This document shows positions 1-11,100 of a stretch of 64,000 nt of DNA, piece after piece (the first letter of the stretch is position 1; every line of letters begins with the position of its first letter). Source of the stretch: Pseudomonadota bacterium (GTDB lineage Bacteria; Myxococcota_A; Polyangia; Polyangiales; Polyangiaceae). Both the position numbers and the translations under genes were made by a program. The notes below the pieces were generated by a model that made no database searches, was not told the origin of the DNA, and worked only from the letters and a program-made list of their open reading frames with translations. The DNA is taken from contig JAEWRL010000082.1 in NCBI GenBank assembly GCA_023398955.1, forward strand, positions 8,530 to 72,529, written 5' to 3'.

Positions 1-2270
1 CGGATCTGCACCGCGAAGGTGCGGTTGGTGACCGTTTGAGGAAGACCTGTAATGTGCGCGCTACGTCCCGACGGTGGCTTCGAGTCTCGGGTGGAGAAGC
101 GAAGCGTGACGACGGGGATGATCAACTCCTGCAGACTCACTCCGCCGTGGTGGAAGGTCAGGCCCCCGCCGGCCTTGAAGACACCGAGCCCGGTCGGAAA
201 CACGAAGTCCAAGTCCGTGTCGTAGCCCAGCTCGGCGCCCGTCACGCGCGCGGTACCGGGTGGCGTCGTTCCACCGTGACCAATCCAACAACGGCGGTGA
301 AGATCGATCGTCTTGCCACCGGGGTTGTCGGTCTTCATGTCGTCGTCCTTGCGGATGGCGAACTGGTGACCGTGGTCCGCGCTGATGACGAAGTTCTCGA
401 CGCCCAAGCGAGCGAGCTTCTTGATGGCGCGGCGGATGTTGCCGATCACGTTGGCCATTGCCGAACGCGCGGTCCCCGCCTGCACGTTCTCTCCGAGTGC
501 GTCGATTTCCTGCGAGCGCACCACGACCAAGCTGGCTCCGGCGATGCGCTTGGCTAGGCTCTTGCTAGGCTCGCTGACGTCATCCAAGGTCAGATCCACC
601 ACGTCGGGGACCTTCGCCTTCAGAAACTTCTGGCGATCTCCGAGGGCCGTCATGTTCGCCCCCTCGATGCGAGAGGCGAGTTTTCCCTTGTGCTCGACGA
701 CGGAGAAACTGGCGGAGGCCCCAGGCAAGAGCGCCGCCATGCCTACGGGGGTGATCGTCGGCAGCGCTGCGATGGCCGGTCGGATGGCGACGTCCTTGGC
801 GCCTTCGAGTTGCCGCGCCAGCTCGACGCCCATCTCGAAGCGCATCGCGTCCACGAAGAAATACGCCACGCGTCCGCCCACGGCTTGAACGACCTCGGGA
901 TAGATGTGCGTCTGATGAAGGGCTCCCGGCACCGTCCAGCCCGCTTCACTGAAGACGGAGGCGAAGCCGGTCGCCATCTTTTTCAGCAGCTCCTCATGCT
1001 CACGTCGGACGAGCGCGAGTGCCTTCTCGATCTCGGGCTCGTCGTCCATCTTGGCGACCCAAGTCTCGAGGCGCCGCTGCAGCTCATCGATGCGGAACCA
1101 GCCGCCCTCGGCCGCGTAGGCCTGCACCCACTTGTGCGGATCGGGCGTCATCTTGGAAAGCGCCGGACGCACCTTGTCGAGCTCGCGCCCGAGCTCGGCG
1201 ACGAGCCGACACGCTTCCCACTGAGACTGACGCCCCACGTCGCGATCCACCCAGAAGCTGCGACTCCGCCCCGCCGCGATGCCAATGGCCTTGGCGTAGT
1301 CTCCCGCGCAAATCAACGCTCCGGCATAAGCGAGAAGCGCCCGCTCCTCGAAGCGGAAGGTGTCGATGTTGCCGAGGTGGCTTGCGTCGATGTCCGCCTC
1401 TCCCAAAGCGAGTGCTGACTCGACCTTGGTTGCGAGCTCGACGTACGAAGCAGGGTGCCCGCGGCGCAGACTCTCTGCCACGTCGCGTACCCGCTCGACG
1501 TGCTCCCCGCTGGGCACGGCTGGAACCATCCCCACCGAGGCGGGCGGCGCGCACTCCAAGTCGGATCGGAACTCCCCCACCAAGACGTAGCGAAGAAGTC
1601 GCTCCCGGACTTCCGCGATGGGCATGTCCTCGGGCAGGCTCAGCCCTAGCCGGGTGTCGATGAGCTTGAGGAGTTCCGGTAGGCCATCCTTCTGAACAAT
1701 GGCGTCATCACGCACAGGATCGGCGAGCCAGCGCGTGATGAGTGCCTCGCTCTGGGCACCATCGAAGAGAGTACGGAGCGTCGAGGCGGACTTTCCGTCC
1801 TCCCCCTGCTGGAGGAAGGACACGATGTCGTCGTAGCCAACCGTTGCGGGGCGCAACATTTCGTCGATCTGGCCGTCCGTGAAGCGCTTGCGCAGCACGT
1901 TGAGCGCGAGACGTTTGAGCTGGGGTTCGTAGGCGGTGCCCGCTTTCTCCAGCTCCATCAAGATCGACGTCTGCCGGTCACGCGTTACGCCGGGCAGATA
2001 CACGACGAGCGGATCGGGCTTGTCGAGCGCGATGAGGGGCTCCACTCGGTCGCGCAATTGGAAGAAGGAGCCTTCGAAGCGAGCGACGAAGGCGTTGTGA
2101 GCGCCGACGGAAGTCCAGACGAAATCGGGGTACCCGCTTGCGCCGACCTCTTTCAGTTCACGCTCGAAGAGAGGCTCAAACTCACGGCGCGGATCGTAGA
2201 AGACCACGATGCTGTGCTTCTTGAGCAGGTCATCAAGCTGGCCGCAGAGGTAATCATGGAAAGGGTGCAC
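1..2270 (-). CDS. pglZ: PglZ, BREX alkaline-phosphatase-fold protein (3' end outside window)
   Basis: PglZ is a core BREX component with an alkaline phosphatase superfamily fold; it is needed for the modification and anti-phage activity of the system. About 756 codons are visible and the end lies beyond the left edge. The reading starts at a GTG at 2270 (VHPFHDYLCGQLDD...), four bases after the stop of the upstream nuclease gene, with GAGGAGG about 12 bases upstream. The phosphatase-fold signatures are readable: FFVDAMRFEM at about residue 468 and ADHGHQF at about residue 628. It is the last visible gene of the operon. It lies downstream of pglX but is separated from it by an ATPase-nuclease pair. 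The family call is firm; whether the metal site is active cannot be judged here. Confidence 0.93.
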   Translation of the reverse strand, partial: MHPFHDYLCGQLDDLLKKHSIVVFYDPRREFEPLFERELKEVGASGYPDFVWTSVGAHNAFVARFEGSFFQLRDRVEPLIALDKPDPLVVYLPGVTRDRQTSILMELEKAGTAYEPQLKRLALNVLRKRFTDGQIDEMLRPATVGYDDIVSFLQQGEDGKSASTLRTLFDGAQSEALITRWLADPVRDDAIVQKDGLPELLKLIDTRLGLSLPEDMPIAEVRERLLRYVLVGEFRSDLECAPPASVGMVPAVPSGEHVERVRDVAESLRRGHPASYVELATKVESALALGEADIDASHLGNIDTFRFEERALLAYAGALICAGDYAKAIGIAAGRSRSFWVDRDVGRQSQWEACRLVAELGRELDKVRPALSKMTPDPHKWVQAYAAEGGWFRIDELQRRLETWVAKMDDEPEIEKALALVRREHEELLKKMATGFASVFSEAGWTVPGALHQTHIYPEVVQAVGGRVAYFFVDAMRFEMGVELARQLEGAKDVAIRPAIAALPTITPVGMAALLPGASASFSVVEHKGKLASRIEGANMTALGDRQKFLKAKVPDVVDLTLDDVSEPSKSLAKRIAGASLVVVRSQEIDALGENVQAGTARSAMANVIGNIRRAIKKLARLGVENFVISADHGHQFAIRKDDDMKTDNPGGKTIDLHRRCWIGHGGTTPPGTARVTGAELGYDTDLDFVFPTGLGVFKAGGGLTFHHGGVSLQELIIPVVTLRFSTRDSKPPSGRSAHITGLPQTVTNRTFAVQI

Positions 2271-2273
2271 TGC

Positions 2274-2855
2274 TCAGGCCTCCTCAGAAGCGCTAGCGGC
2301 GAGCTCCACGGCACGCGCGATCAATGGCGCTTTCTTCCTCAATCCGTCCAAAGTGACTTCCCGATCCTGGTACATTCGGTACCACTCGCGACGCTGACGA
2401 ATGACTCGTTCGTCGTCCCGCAAGCGGAGACGCTGGAGAACAAACCCAGCCTTCGCTCGTAGGTCCGGAGGAACGGCATCAGAGACTACCAACTGAAGGG
2501 AGGGAAGAATGATCTCAAACCAACCATCCTCTACCTGGAATGGATCGAAGATGTCGGCTGACTTCAGATTCTGTTTGCTTGAGTTCACCCAACCCGACGC
2601 GTAGCGGTAGTTGGACCATTCGTAGGCCTTCGTCCTGTCCTCATCACAGCTGACGAAATGATCGACCGTACCTACCGGCTCGTACATCGCCGAGTAGGCG
2701 CACAAGTTTCGAAACCCCGTCCCTAGCGTTCCTTTGAACGGACTCCAGAAGTCCCTGGGTCGCCCGGTGGGATTGTTTGCCAACCACGCGTTCCCGGGCG
2801 TTTCAGCTTTTGACTTGAAATCCTCCGGTTCGGGAACCGGCTCGAACCGGATCAT
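2274..2855 (-). CDS. HNH-type nuclease partner of adjacent AAA ATPase
   Basis: This 193-residue protein has the layout of HNH proteins paired with SMC/OLD-like ATPases, as in Septu (PtuB) and some retron systems. The block is VDHF, then YEWSNYR, then VNSSKQ, followed by DPFQVEDGWFEI at mid-protein; the His of VDHF and the Asn of SNYR are the candidate catalytic residues. The ATG at 2855 overlaps the stop of the ATPase gene (ATGA), so the two are translationally coupled. pglZ follows after 3 bases. The zinc Cys pairs seen in many HNH proteins are absent, so activity is not assured. The likely role is nucleic-acid cleavage controlled by the ATPase, as an accessory of BREX. Confidence 0.68.
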   Translation of the reverse strand: MIRFEPVPEPEDFKSKAETPGNAWLANNPTGRPRDFWSPFKGTLGTGFRNLCAYSAMYEPVGTVDHFVSCDEDRTKAYEWSNYRYASGWVNSSKQNLKSADIFDPFQVEDGWFEIILPSLQLVVSDAVPPDLRAKAGFVLQRLRLRDDERVIRQRREWYRMYQDREVTLDGLRKKAPLIARAVELAASASEEA

Positions 2856-4114
2856 CCTGCAGCTCCTGGCTTTTCCGCTGCAACGATCCATCGAGGCCAG
2901 AAAGGGTCATGGCCGGCGAGCACCCGCTTCAGCTCAGCATCAATTGCGTCTTGGGAATCGAGCCCCTCAGGCAAGCTTCCCTTGTCATCGCGCATCCAAG
3001 CCTCTGCTGCCTCAATGGCTCGCTCTGCTTCAACGGAGCGCCCCTGCTGGAGACCGAATGATTCGGAGACAAGCCACCCGACGACATCGCCTTGTTTGGC
3101 CCAAGGCTCCTCACGCAAGCTCACCTTGCTATCTTTGAGATCCAAGAGGAACAGCCCGTCTTGCTGCTCGTCGAATCGGGGCTCGACTGAAGCCAGCACC
3201 AGCGGAGAGTGTGTCGCCGCGATAAGCTGCACGGGGATCCCGCTGTCACCCGTCATCGCGTTCATCACGTCCAGCAATGCCGGGACGATTCGACGCTGCC
3301 ACTGCGGGTGCAGATGCCCTTCGATTTCGTCGATGAGAAACACGATCTCGCGTGCGGGCTCCTCGCCACGAAGCTTGGCCGACTCAATGTGTTCCTGCCA
3401 TGTCCACACAAGGAGGTAAGCCAGCGACGCAATGCGACGGATCCCGGCTGCCGCGTGCACCAGTGGAACCTCTCCATAGGGCATCCTGATGGTGGGATGG
3501 CGCCGCGAATCGCTGAGAGAGAGTTTGACGAGTCCACCTGGCTCAAGAGTTTCGGCAGGTGACGGGGCGAGCGCGCGGAGAACGCGAACGAGCTGCTGAA
3601 ACGCTTCGCCGTTTTCCAGCTGCCAGTTCGTCCAATCAGCGATGAGGCCATTGCAGAACTTCACGGGCTCGTTCAGCGGCAGTCCGTCCCAAACCTCTTG
3701 CGGCGAGAACAAGTACGCGCTTTGGCGGTCAGCGACCTCGCCTTTCCAATAGTTCCGCGCCGGATCCCACACGGAGAAGCCACCGTCTACCTGCGCATAG
3801 ATGACCAGCCCTGGGATGGGCGGTCGGCCCCTCCTGAGAGGCCACTCCTCCCGTGACCGATCGAATTCGCTCGTGTGTTCGTGGGAGCCGGCTGTCTTGG
3901 TCGTGTACTTGTACTTGATAGTCGAAATTGCGGGAGGACGATGGGGCAACACTATGTTTCGGGCCCAAGTGCGCGTGAGCGCCCACCAGGCAGTATCTAA
4001 GACAAACGTCTTGCCCAGCCCGTTGTCGCCCAAGAGGAAGTTCATCCGTGGCCGAAACTCGACGCCGAGCTTTGGCGCTGGGCCGACACCTTCGAATTGT
4101 AGAGATTCAAGCAT
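2852..4114 (-). CDS. OLD/Septu-like AAA ATPase embedded in BREX operon
   Basis: This 420-residue protein has the ABC/SMC-type ATPase arrangement typical of OLD, PtuA and related defence ATPases. A Walker A GDNGLGKT lies at residues 29-36. A Walker B IVFLIDEIEGHLHP and a downstream ATHSPLVLAS (H-loop region) follow in the second half. The spacing fits the AAA_15/AAA_21 group. It starts 48 bases after the pglX stop and overlaps the HNH gene by 4 bases. The pair therefore reads as an accessory sensor-nuclease module carried inside the BREX operon. No TOPRIM domain is seen at the C-terminus, so a classical OLD nuclease is unlikely. Confidence 0.8.
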   Translation of the reverse strand: MLESLQFEGVGPAPKLGVEFRPRMNFLLGDNGLGKTFVLDTAWWALTRTWARNIVLPHRPPAISTIKYKYTTKTAGSHEHTSEFDRSREEWPLRRGRPPIPGLVIYAQVDGGFSVWDPARNYWKGEVADRQSAYLFSPQEVWDGLPLNEPVKFCNGLIADWTNWQLENGEAFQQLVRVLRALAPSPAETLEPGGLVKLSLSDSRRHPTIRMPYGEVPLVHAAAGIRRIASLAYLLVWTWQEHIESAKLRGEEPAREIVFLIDEIEGHLHPQWQRRIVPALLDVMNAMTGDSGIPVQLIAATHSPLVLASVEPRFDEQQDGLFLLDLKDSKVSLREEPWAKQGDVVGWLVSESFGLQQGRSVEAERAIEAAEAWMRDDKGSLPEGLDSQDAIDAELKRVLAGHDPFWPRWIVAAEKPGAAG

Positions 4115-4162
4115 GGCGATTTCTTTCTACAGCAGGAACAATGGGGGAGCGAAGTCGCTGCA

Positions 4163-7100
4163 TCAGACGCTGTCTCCCTTGGCCTTTGCGGCTTTCGACT
4201 TGCGTGCCGTCTTCTTGCGGGGAGCCTTCTTCTTGGCTCCGCCTGCTGCCGGTGCAGGCGCGCTCAGGAGGCGCTTCAGCGCGTCCTGCACGGCCGGCGA
4301 CGTGCGCTCTTGGATGAGCTCGGAGATTGGCGTTGTGGGCGTCTTGCGCGCCGTCCACTTGCCGTCGCTGCCTTCTACCCAGAAGACTTCTTCCAGTCCG
4401 TGGGCGATGGCAAGGCTGCGGTCCTTGGCGCACTTGGGTACGACGCGCTCGGGCCAGAGGTGCATGGCCAGGTGGGCCCAGTCGTACTTGCCCGTGCAGA
4501 GGGCGTCCCAGGTGGACTTGAGCTCCTTCTGCCATGGCTTGTGTTGAGGAACCAAGCGCCACAGGAGCGAGAAGTTGATGATGACGCCGTCGTCCAGGTT
4601 GGGGTTCCACAGGGGCGCGACGCGCTTCACTTCGTCCAGGAAGGCGCGCAGTTCCTCCACGTGAGACTCCTGGGCGGCGAGTTCCTTGCGGTCTGCTGCC
4701 GTCTGTCCGTCCTGTGATGCGGCTTGCAGCGACTCGAGCTTGCGTTGCTCGTGGGCGAGCTTGGGCGCGACGTAGTCGTTCTGGACGCGGAAGAGCGTGT
4801 CCTTGGTGAAGGCGTGGATGTAGAGCCAGACGGAGTAGCTGGCGCTGGGCGTCGCGAGCTGCCAGTAGATGGGGGCTTTGCGGCGGCTCACAGAATAGTG
4901 GTCCAGGTGGGCCTTGAAGAACGAGGGTCCACCGTTTCCAGCGAGGTATTCACGGACTGAGGGCACGCCAAGCGCGAGGGCTACCTGTGTCGGAACCTCG
5001 CTCTCTTCGCAAAACAGGCGGCATAGAACGTCCGATACGGCCGCCGCTAGGTCATTCTCGGTTCCCGGGTCGTCTGCAAGAATGCGCGTAGAGCCCACAT
5101 CCGTTGTGTCGAGAGCCCCCAACCCTGTCGCAAGTAGCGGATCCAATGCTGACACAGAGGCAAGAATCTCGTCTCGTCGCCCAACCGCGCTCACATCCCA
5201 GCGGCCAAATGCTACACCGACCCCAAATGACAGAATGTGGGCCACGTACTGACTGAAGGATAGTGTCCGGTCTTCACCAGGAGTGTCGTCGTCGCTGTCG
5301 TCGCTGTCGTCGCTTTCAGGCTCGACGCCGGGGACTCCCAGATCTTCGGCAAGGGACGCCGAATCCAGCCCGAAGACCTGGTCCATTGCCGAATCCCATT
5401 CGCTCATCACGTTCTCTCGCTTGTTCTCCGCGTCAGCAATCGCCTTTCGAGTCCCATCAAAGCCAGCGTTGAGGGTTGGCGCGATGAAGGGACCAATGAA
5501 ATAGCTTGAACGCTCGCGCGAGCTGGCGACGTTGAGCAGGTGCGCCAGCGCACGTGTCGTGCCGAGGATTAGGCTAGCTCTCCTATCCTCGTTGAGTTCT
5601 ACCCATGGTAGTGACTTGATGATTCCGGTCGCGAAGTAAGCGTCGCTCGCTTGCAGATGGACAAGGCTCCGGATCAGCCGACTGTTGACCCATCCTAGTA
5701 GGTATTCAGCGGGGACGTCGGATGTCGGAAGGATCGCAGGGCCGCGTCCAGTGATGATCAAGCCTTCCGGTAGAATGCGCGCACTGAAGCCCTTCTGACT
5801 ACGACCAGAGTACGTGACTCCGGAGCGCCTCCAATAGGTGGACGCTTGCCGAACCTGGGCGGTCGAGCCGTTCTTCTGGATGTTGATAGCCTGGAGTTCT
5901 CGGCCGTCATCACCCCAGTTTACCAAAACGTTGAATTGCCCAAGATAGAAGGAAAAGCTCCCCCCTTTTGCGATGAAGCTCCACCGCTGCGTTTCCGATA
6001 CGGCGCCAGCGGCTACTTCCCACCGCAATCTCAGAAAGCGTCCGTTGTCGAATGTTTTCATCCCCTCGCGTGCAGTGCCAACGTTTGGCTCGAAGTGCGG
6101 CGCCTCTTTCAGCAACGTTTGCGTCGCTGTTGGGAGCGCATATAGGATTCGCGAAGCCGGCAGAGCCAACAGAGAGTCCTTTTCCACCCGGAAGGGTACG
6201 GGCCACTGAACGGCCCTACGGCCCCCGATGTCGTCAATCCCCCGGAGATCGTAGGCCACCAGCGTAGGGGACTCCGACCTGTCTCGTTCACCAGCAACTA
6301 CAAAGGCGCAGCTCTCAACGAAAGCCCCATCCATCACGTTGTCGCCAAAGTCAGCCAGCACTTTGACCGACCTAACAAATGTGTTGCGGCGAAATGTTGC
6401 CATTCGGGGAGCAACGAGGAAGGCACGAGAAGTGATTCCGCCCAACAGTCCATGCGGCGCCAAGGCTCGACCCCGGACTACGAAAGACGTGTAAACGTCG
6501 TTGTGTGCACCCGAATAGTTGTCGGCTACATATGTCTGTACTCGTGGTGGCACCAACCCGAACGGGGGGTTCATCAGAACGACATCATAGTTCTTCTCGG
6601 CTATCGCGAGGAGCCCCAAACCATGAACCATGTCCTCTGCGAAGAGTCGCTTTCTCGTGCTGGACCGTTCGCCCTCTTCAAGAACAAAGCGCACCAACGT
6701 CGAACGAATCCGCTCCTCGGGCGGCGCAAAGAGATTGCCGCTCTGCCCCTTGGGCGTGGAGCGAGCCACCAGGGTCTCCACCTTCAGGAGCAAGCCCAAG
6801 TCTCCCGCCAGCTTCAGCGCGTCAACGAGCGCCGTGAACACGCGCCCCAGCTCCGCGTCCCCGAGCTTGGCCACAAAGTCGGCCACCAACTCGTCATCGG
6901 CAACCAGAGGTTCCGCCACCACGATGTTGGACTTGCGGATCCCGGGGCGCTCCGCCCGCCCGATCTGGAAGTCGCGATAGGCGCGCTGGGCCCGCATCCA
7001 GAGCGCCAGCTGAGCGATTTGCGCGCAGCGCGCGTCGATGTCTACACCGTGAATATTGTGGGCAAGAATGAGTCCTGGTATCGCCTTTCGGAGCTCCTCC

Positions 7101-8095
7101 AACGTGGGGTAGTCCGCCGCCAGCGTTCTGCCCGTGGCTTCGCTCTTCGGGCTTTCCGGATCCGCATGTGCCTCCTCGTAGGCGACCAGCAGCAAGTCAA
7201 ATGCGTAGAGTAGGAAGTGACCGCTGCCGCAGGCCGGGTCCAGGACGCGCAGATCGCGCGGGTCCTTCTTGGCTCGCTGTGCGAAGGTCTCGTCAGGCTT
7301 GCACACCATGTACTCGCAACTGTCCGCCAGAGAGGTCTGCGTGCCGCGCATCTCGTACCAGATGCGGCCCAGGGTGTTGTCCGTCAGAAACTGCACCACG
7401 TAGCGGGGCGTGAAGAACTGGTTGCGGACGGCCATCTCGCGGCTGTTTCGCGGAGCTTGGCTCTCGGCGCGCATCTGCTTGCGCTCGTCTTCGCCGTTGA
7501 AGAACTGGTAGACCCAGCCAATGGTTTCGTCTTCAGCCCATACCGTACTCAAGTCACTCGCGTTGAGCAGCTCGAGGAGCGCATCCAGCGCCGCACGCTT
7601 GGGCCAGAGCAGCGCTCGCGCATCTCTGCGCTCGAAGAGCACCTTCACCTCGGTGGAGAGTTCATCGAAGATGCATTCGATGTAGGCGCGGTACCCATGG
7701 TCCGGCAGCTGCACCAGGCCGGGTGCCAACCCGGTGAACTCCTTGAAGCCAGCAGACTGCTCCCCGCGGCTCACGCACTCTTGCACCAGCTCGCGCGCCT
7801 CCAGCATTTTGAGCGCCACGAAACGGTTGAGCGTGGTGAACGCCGCTTCCCGCAAGTAGGCGGAGACGGCAGCAGCCTTCGTGAGACCAGCCCCGCCCAA
7901 GTGCTCCACGGCGGTGATCAGCTTGGCGCGTTGCACGCGCTCGGTTGCGTCCAGGTGCTGTCCCGGCTGGTCCGCGATGCTGCCGTCCAGGCGGATGTCG
8001 AAGACGCCCTCAAGCTGCTCGGCATATTCCTGCTCAAGCAAGCTGCGCGCCGCCTGCGTGGCCCGCTGGATCTTGTTTCTGGTTTCCTTATCCAT
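4163..8095 (-). CDS. pglX: PglX, BREX adenine-specific DNA methyltransferase
   Basis: PglX is the N6-adenine methyltransferase that marks host DNA at the BREX site. The 1310-residue length fits the family. The SAM-binding motif DPACGSGHF lies at residues 286-294 and the catalytic NPPF at 509-512 (VVLMNPPFG). The QFFTPRYVVQFL segment just before the SAM motif is typical of type I-like methyltransferases. The C-terminal tail (last 40 residues) is Lys/Ala-rich. An acidic DDSDDSDDD stretch is encoded near 5280-5310. The gene begins 12 bases after the brxC stop and is followed by the ATPase-HNH pair. Confidence 0.95.
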   Translation of the reverse strand: MDKETRNKIQRATQAARSLLEQEYAEQLEGVFDIRLDGSIADQPGQHLDATERVQRAKLITAVEHLGGAGLTKAAAVSAYLREAAFTTLNRFVALKMLEARELVQECVSRGEQSAGFKEFTGLAPGLVQLPDHGYRAYIECIFDELSTEVKVLFERRDARALLWPKRAALDALLELLNASDLSTVWAEDETIGWVYQFFNGEDERKQMRAESQAPRNSREMAVRNQFFTPRYVVQFLTDNTLGRIWYEMRGTQTSLADSCEYMVCKPDETFAQRAKKDPRDLRVLDPACGSGHFLLYAFDLLLVAYEEAHADPESPKSEATGRTLAADYPTLEELRKAIPGLILAHNIHGVDIDARCAQIAQLALWMRAQRAYRDFQIGRAERPGIRKSNIVVAEPLVADDELVADFVAKLGDAELGRVFTALVDALKLAGDLGLLLKVETLVARSTPKGQSGNLFAPPEERIRSTLVRFVLEEGERSSTRKRLFAEDMVHGLGLLAIAEKNYDVVLMNPPFGLVPPRVQTYVADNYSGAHNDVYTSFVVRGRALAPHGLLGGITSRAFLVAPRMATFRRNTFVRSVKVLADFGDNVMDGAFVESCAFVVAGERDRSESPTLVAYDLRGIDDIGGRRAVQWPVPFRVEKDSLLALPASRILYALPTATQTLLKEAPHFEPNVGTAREGMKTFDNGRFLRLRWEVAAGAVSETQRWSFIAKGGSFSFYLGQFNVLVNWGDDGRELQAINIQKNGSTAQVRQASTYWRRSGVTYSGRSQKGFSARILPEGLIITGRGPAILPTSDVPAEYLLGWVNSRLIRSLVHLQASDAYFATGIIKSLPWVELNEDRRASLILGTTRALAHLLNVASSRERSSYFIGPFIAPTLNAGFDGTRKAIADAENKRENVMSEWDSAMDQVFGLDSASLAEDLGVPGVEPESDDSDDSDDDTPGEDRTLSFSQYVAHILSFGVGVAFGRWDVSAVGRRDEILASVSALDPLLATGLGALDTTDVGSTRILADDPGTENDLAAAVSDVLCRLFCEESEVPTQVALALGVPSVREYLAGNGGPSFFKAHLDHYSVSRRKAPIYWQLATPSASYSVWLYIHAFTKDTLFRVQNDYVAPKLAHEQRKLESLQAASQDGQTAADRKELAAQESHVEELRAFLDEVKRVAPLWNPNLDDGVIINFSLLWRLVPQHKPWQKELKSTWDALCTGKYDWAHLAMHLWPERVVPKCAKDRSLAIAHGLEEVFWVEGSDGKWTARKTPTTPISELIQERTSPAVQDALKRLLSAPAPAAGGAKKKAPRKKTARKSKAAKAKGDSV

Positions 8096-8107
8096 GCGAC
8101 GGCATTC

Positions 8108-11100
8108 CTATTGAACCAGAACCTTCTTGCCGGCGCCGATGAGCTCCAGGCATTGCTCCTTGAGTCCGGCAAGCGCTTGATCGAGTTGTTCTTCTGTTTC
8201 GATCCCACCGCTGAAGTAGCTGGATGCGGTGACGCTCACGATGCGATTGCCGTCGACCAGCCGCAGCATCTCCTCGATGGCGCCTGACAGTCGTCCGGAG
8301 CACGCAGCGAGATCCGATCGGAGCAGCGGGATGGCGACAGCGTCTGTCCCGTCGAGCGTCGCCCGGCTTCCCAATGGACGCACGATGCGCTGCTCCTGGT
8401 CTTCGCTCAGTTCCGCGAAGCCGGGGGTGGAGCGCAGCTTGGTGACGGCGGCCGCGTAGGCTGCGGCCCGTGCTTGAGCCGCTTCGTCGTGGAGGCGCTT
8501 GTGCTCCTGCTCGAGGGCCCGGGTGTGCTGGTCGATGGCGGCTAGCTCTCGGAAGAAGGTTTCCTTCGCCATCAAGTTCTGGAGCTTGTCGTGTTGCTCC
8601 CGAAGGTCGTCGCTCAAGTCGTGCTCGTCGCGGAGCAGGTTCCACAGCTCGCCGAGAGCTTTGCGGGCGCGAGCAATGTCGTAGAGGCGCGGCTCGGTGA
8701 GCGCTTGCGAGAGTTCGGCAGCGCGCCTGATGGCCTCCTTCAGCTGCTTGTACGCGCCGTTGAACGTGAGGATGACGTGCTCCTCTTTCCCAGAACGGAT
8801 GGATCGCATCTCGTCCAGAGCGGTGCGGAGCACGTCGGCACCCGGGAGGTTGTGCTGGACGAGTAGCGTGTGCACCTCCTGCAGTTCGGCATCGTGACGG
8901 TGCACTTCCTCGCGGATCGCGCCAGCGACGACGCCTTGCTCCAGCTCAGCCACCTCCCGCCCAAAGACCTCCTTGAAGTGCTCGGATGCATCCACCACCT
9001 GCGCGAAGTCCACCGGACCTGTGCGAGGCCGAAAAGAAGCTTGCCGGAATAGATTGTTGTTGGAGAAGGTGTTGCGGGCCTCGAGTGACAGCGCAGACTC
9101 GATGATCTGGCCCTTACTGGTTGCCTCGAGCTTCCCCGCTCGAAGCAAGGCCACGACCAGCAGACGTACGACGTCGAAGTCCCAACCGAAGGGCTCCTTG
9201 TTGAACTCATCCGCAAGGTATTTGCCGTTGGCCGTCTCGCCGTAGCTCGTCCGGTTTTCGATCCTGGAGAGCACTTCAGCGAGCGGTCCAGTTTCCGTGT
9301 TGAACACGGGTTTGCCGCCCTGGTCGCGAACGAGCGAGAGGTTGGTGAACACCGGCGTCAGACCGCGCAGGTTCTCCGTCGTCATGAGCGAATCGAGGTC
9401 GTTCTTGCCGGCACGAGCCGCAGCTTCCTCAAAACGGTCGAACACCTCAGGCAGAGCCTGGCTCAGCGCCTTCGCTGCCGTGCGCCCCACATCGGTCGCG
9501 GTATCGTCGGGGCTGCGATCATTGCCACGGAAGAAGATGGTTCCGGTGAGCAATGCCTGCTTGAGCAAGCGACGGAGCTCGTCCTGATGGCGGCGCAGGC
9601 GCAGCTTTTCTTCAGCAACGAGCGCCGTTTCATCCTTGGTTTGAGCGCCGCGTTCTTTGCGCGCCAAGATTTCCTTGGAACGAAACAGCTCCTGCGTCTC
9701 GCGATCGATGGCCTCGTCCAGCGCACACACCCAGAAGATGGATTTGGTCTCCGTCTGGCTGCGCTTCCTCGCCTCTTCGGTCCGTTCGTCGCATTCCGAG
9801 CCGACTTCAGCGAGCGTGAGATGAACGGGAATGTCCCCGTCCACATGCTGGCGACCCCCAAGATACAGGCCAGCTTTGAAGACTTTCACTTCTAGAAAGG
9901 AGTGCTGCGGCTGGGGCTGCCAAAGGCCAGCAACAATGTCTGCATGGAGCCGACTCACGTCGCCGGGCTTCGGATTGAGGCTGCCACGCTGGCGCTCCCA
10001 GTCGTCTTCAGCCGGCGTCGGAATGCGGTAGCCGTCGTCACCGCGCCGGACCATGTGAGCGCGCTCCAGGGCTGCCAGGGCCTCGCGCACTTCCGAAAGA
10101 CGAGAATCTGCGGTGACAGCGGGATGCAGGCTTGCCGCGATGTTCTCGGCGGTGCGGTGAATGCTGCGCACGTACTGCAGGAGGCAAATGGCCTTGGCTA
10201 CAGGTTGAGCCAAATGATGGTCGACCTTCTTCTGAATGTCGTCGATCTTCCCGCGAACTTCGCTGGCGATGTTGCCGGAGACCAGATCGTAGACTTGGTC
10301 CACCCGCGCGAGCGTGCCGAGAGTCTGGGACGCCAGATCCACGTCCGGGTGGATGAGCAGCTGTTGAGCGAGCTTGATGATGGTGCGGTTGGCGCCACCG
10401 ACGTGCTTGCTGGATCCCCCTTGCGTGCGCAGACCAGAAACGACCTGAATGATGAGATCGATCTGATAGGGCAAGAGCGGGTAGAGATCGATGAAGCTCT
10501 CGGTCGTGAGCTCTGGCAACTTGATGTCAGCGCTGAGGCGGGTGTTGTCGGAAAGGCGTCCGCGATTCTCGGTGAAGAGGTCCCGCAGGGTCTTTTCCGC
10601 CTCTGCATTCTTCGAAAGAACACGGCGGCTCGTCACCTCCGAGATGTCTGCCGGCTCGAGGTGGACCTGCAGGGGAAAGCGATCCATCAGTCGCGCCAGC
10701 TCGACACGCTTGTCATCGAGCCCGCCCACGAGCTCCGTGAGCTTCTCCTGCGAGGTCACGACGATCCACATCTTGCCCCGACCGATCCGACCGAGGTTCT
10801 GCACGACAGCCTGGAGATCGAGCATCTTCTGGACGTCGCGCGCAACGAACTGCCCGACTTCGTCCACGACGAAGAGCAGGGTCTTGCCCGGCGAGCGACG
10901 GCGCATGAGCTCCATCCCGCGCTTGGCGAGATCACCCGGCGTGATGTCGGCGCGTTTGAGAGCGGCTTCGCGCCAGCTGTCTGCGGTCGCGAACGTGTCC
11001 GGCTCGAGCTCGTGCATCACGCGGCTCGCCTGCTGCACGGCGAACGCAATCAGCCCCTTTCCGGTGTCCCATTCCTTCCCGAAGATCTCGAGGTACTTGG

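Noticed and set aside
5263..5504. Small ORFs opposite pglX with Ser/Arg-rich repeats
   Set aside because: They mirror the acidic DDSDD stretch of PglX on the other strand and have no ribosome site.
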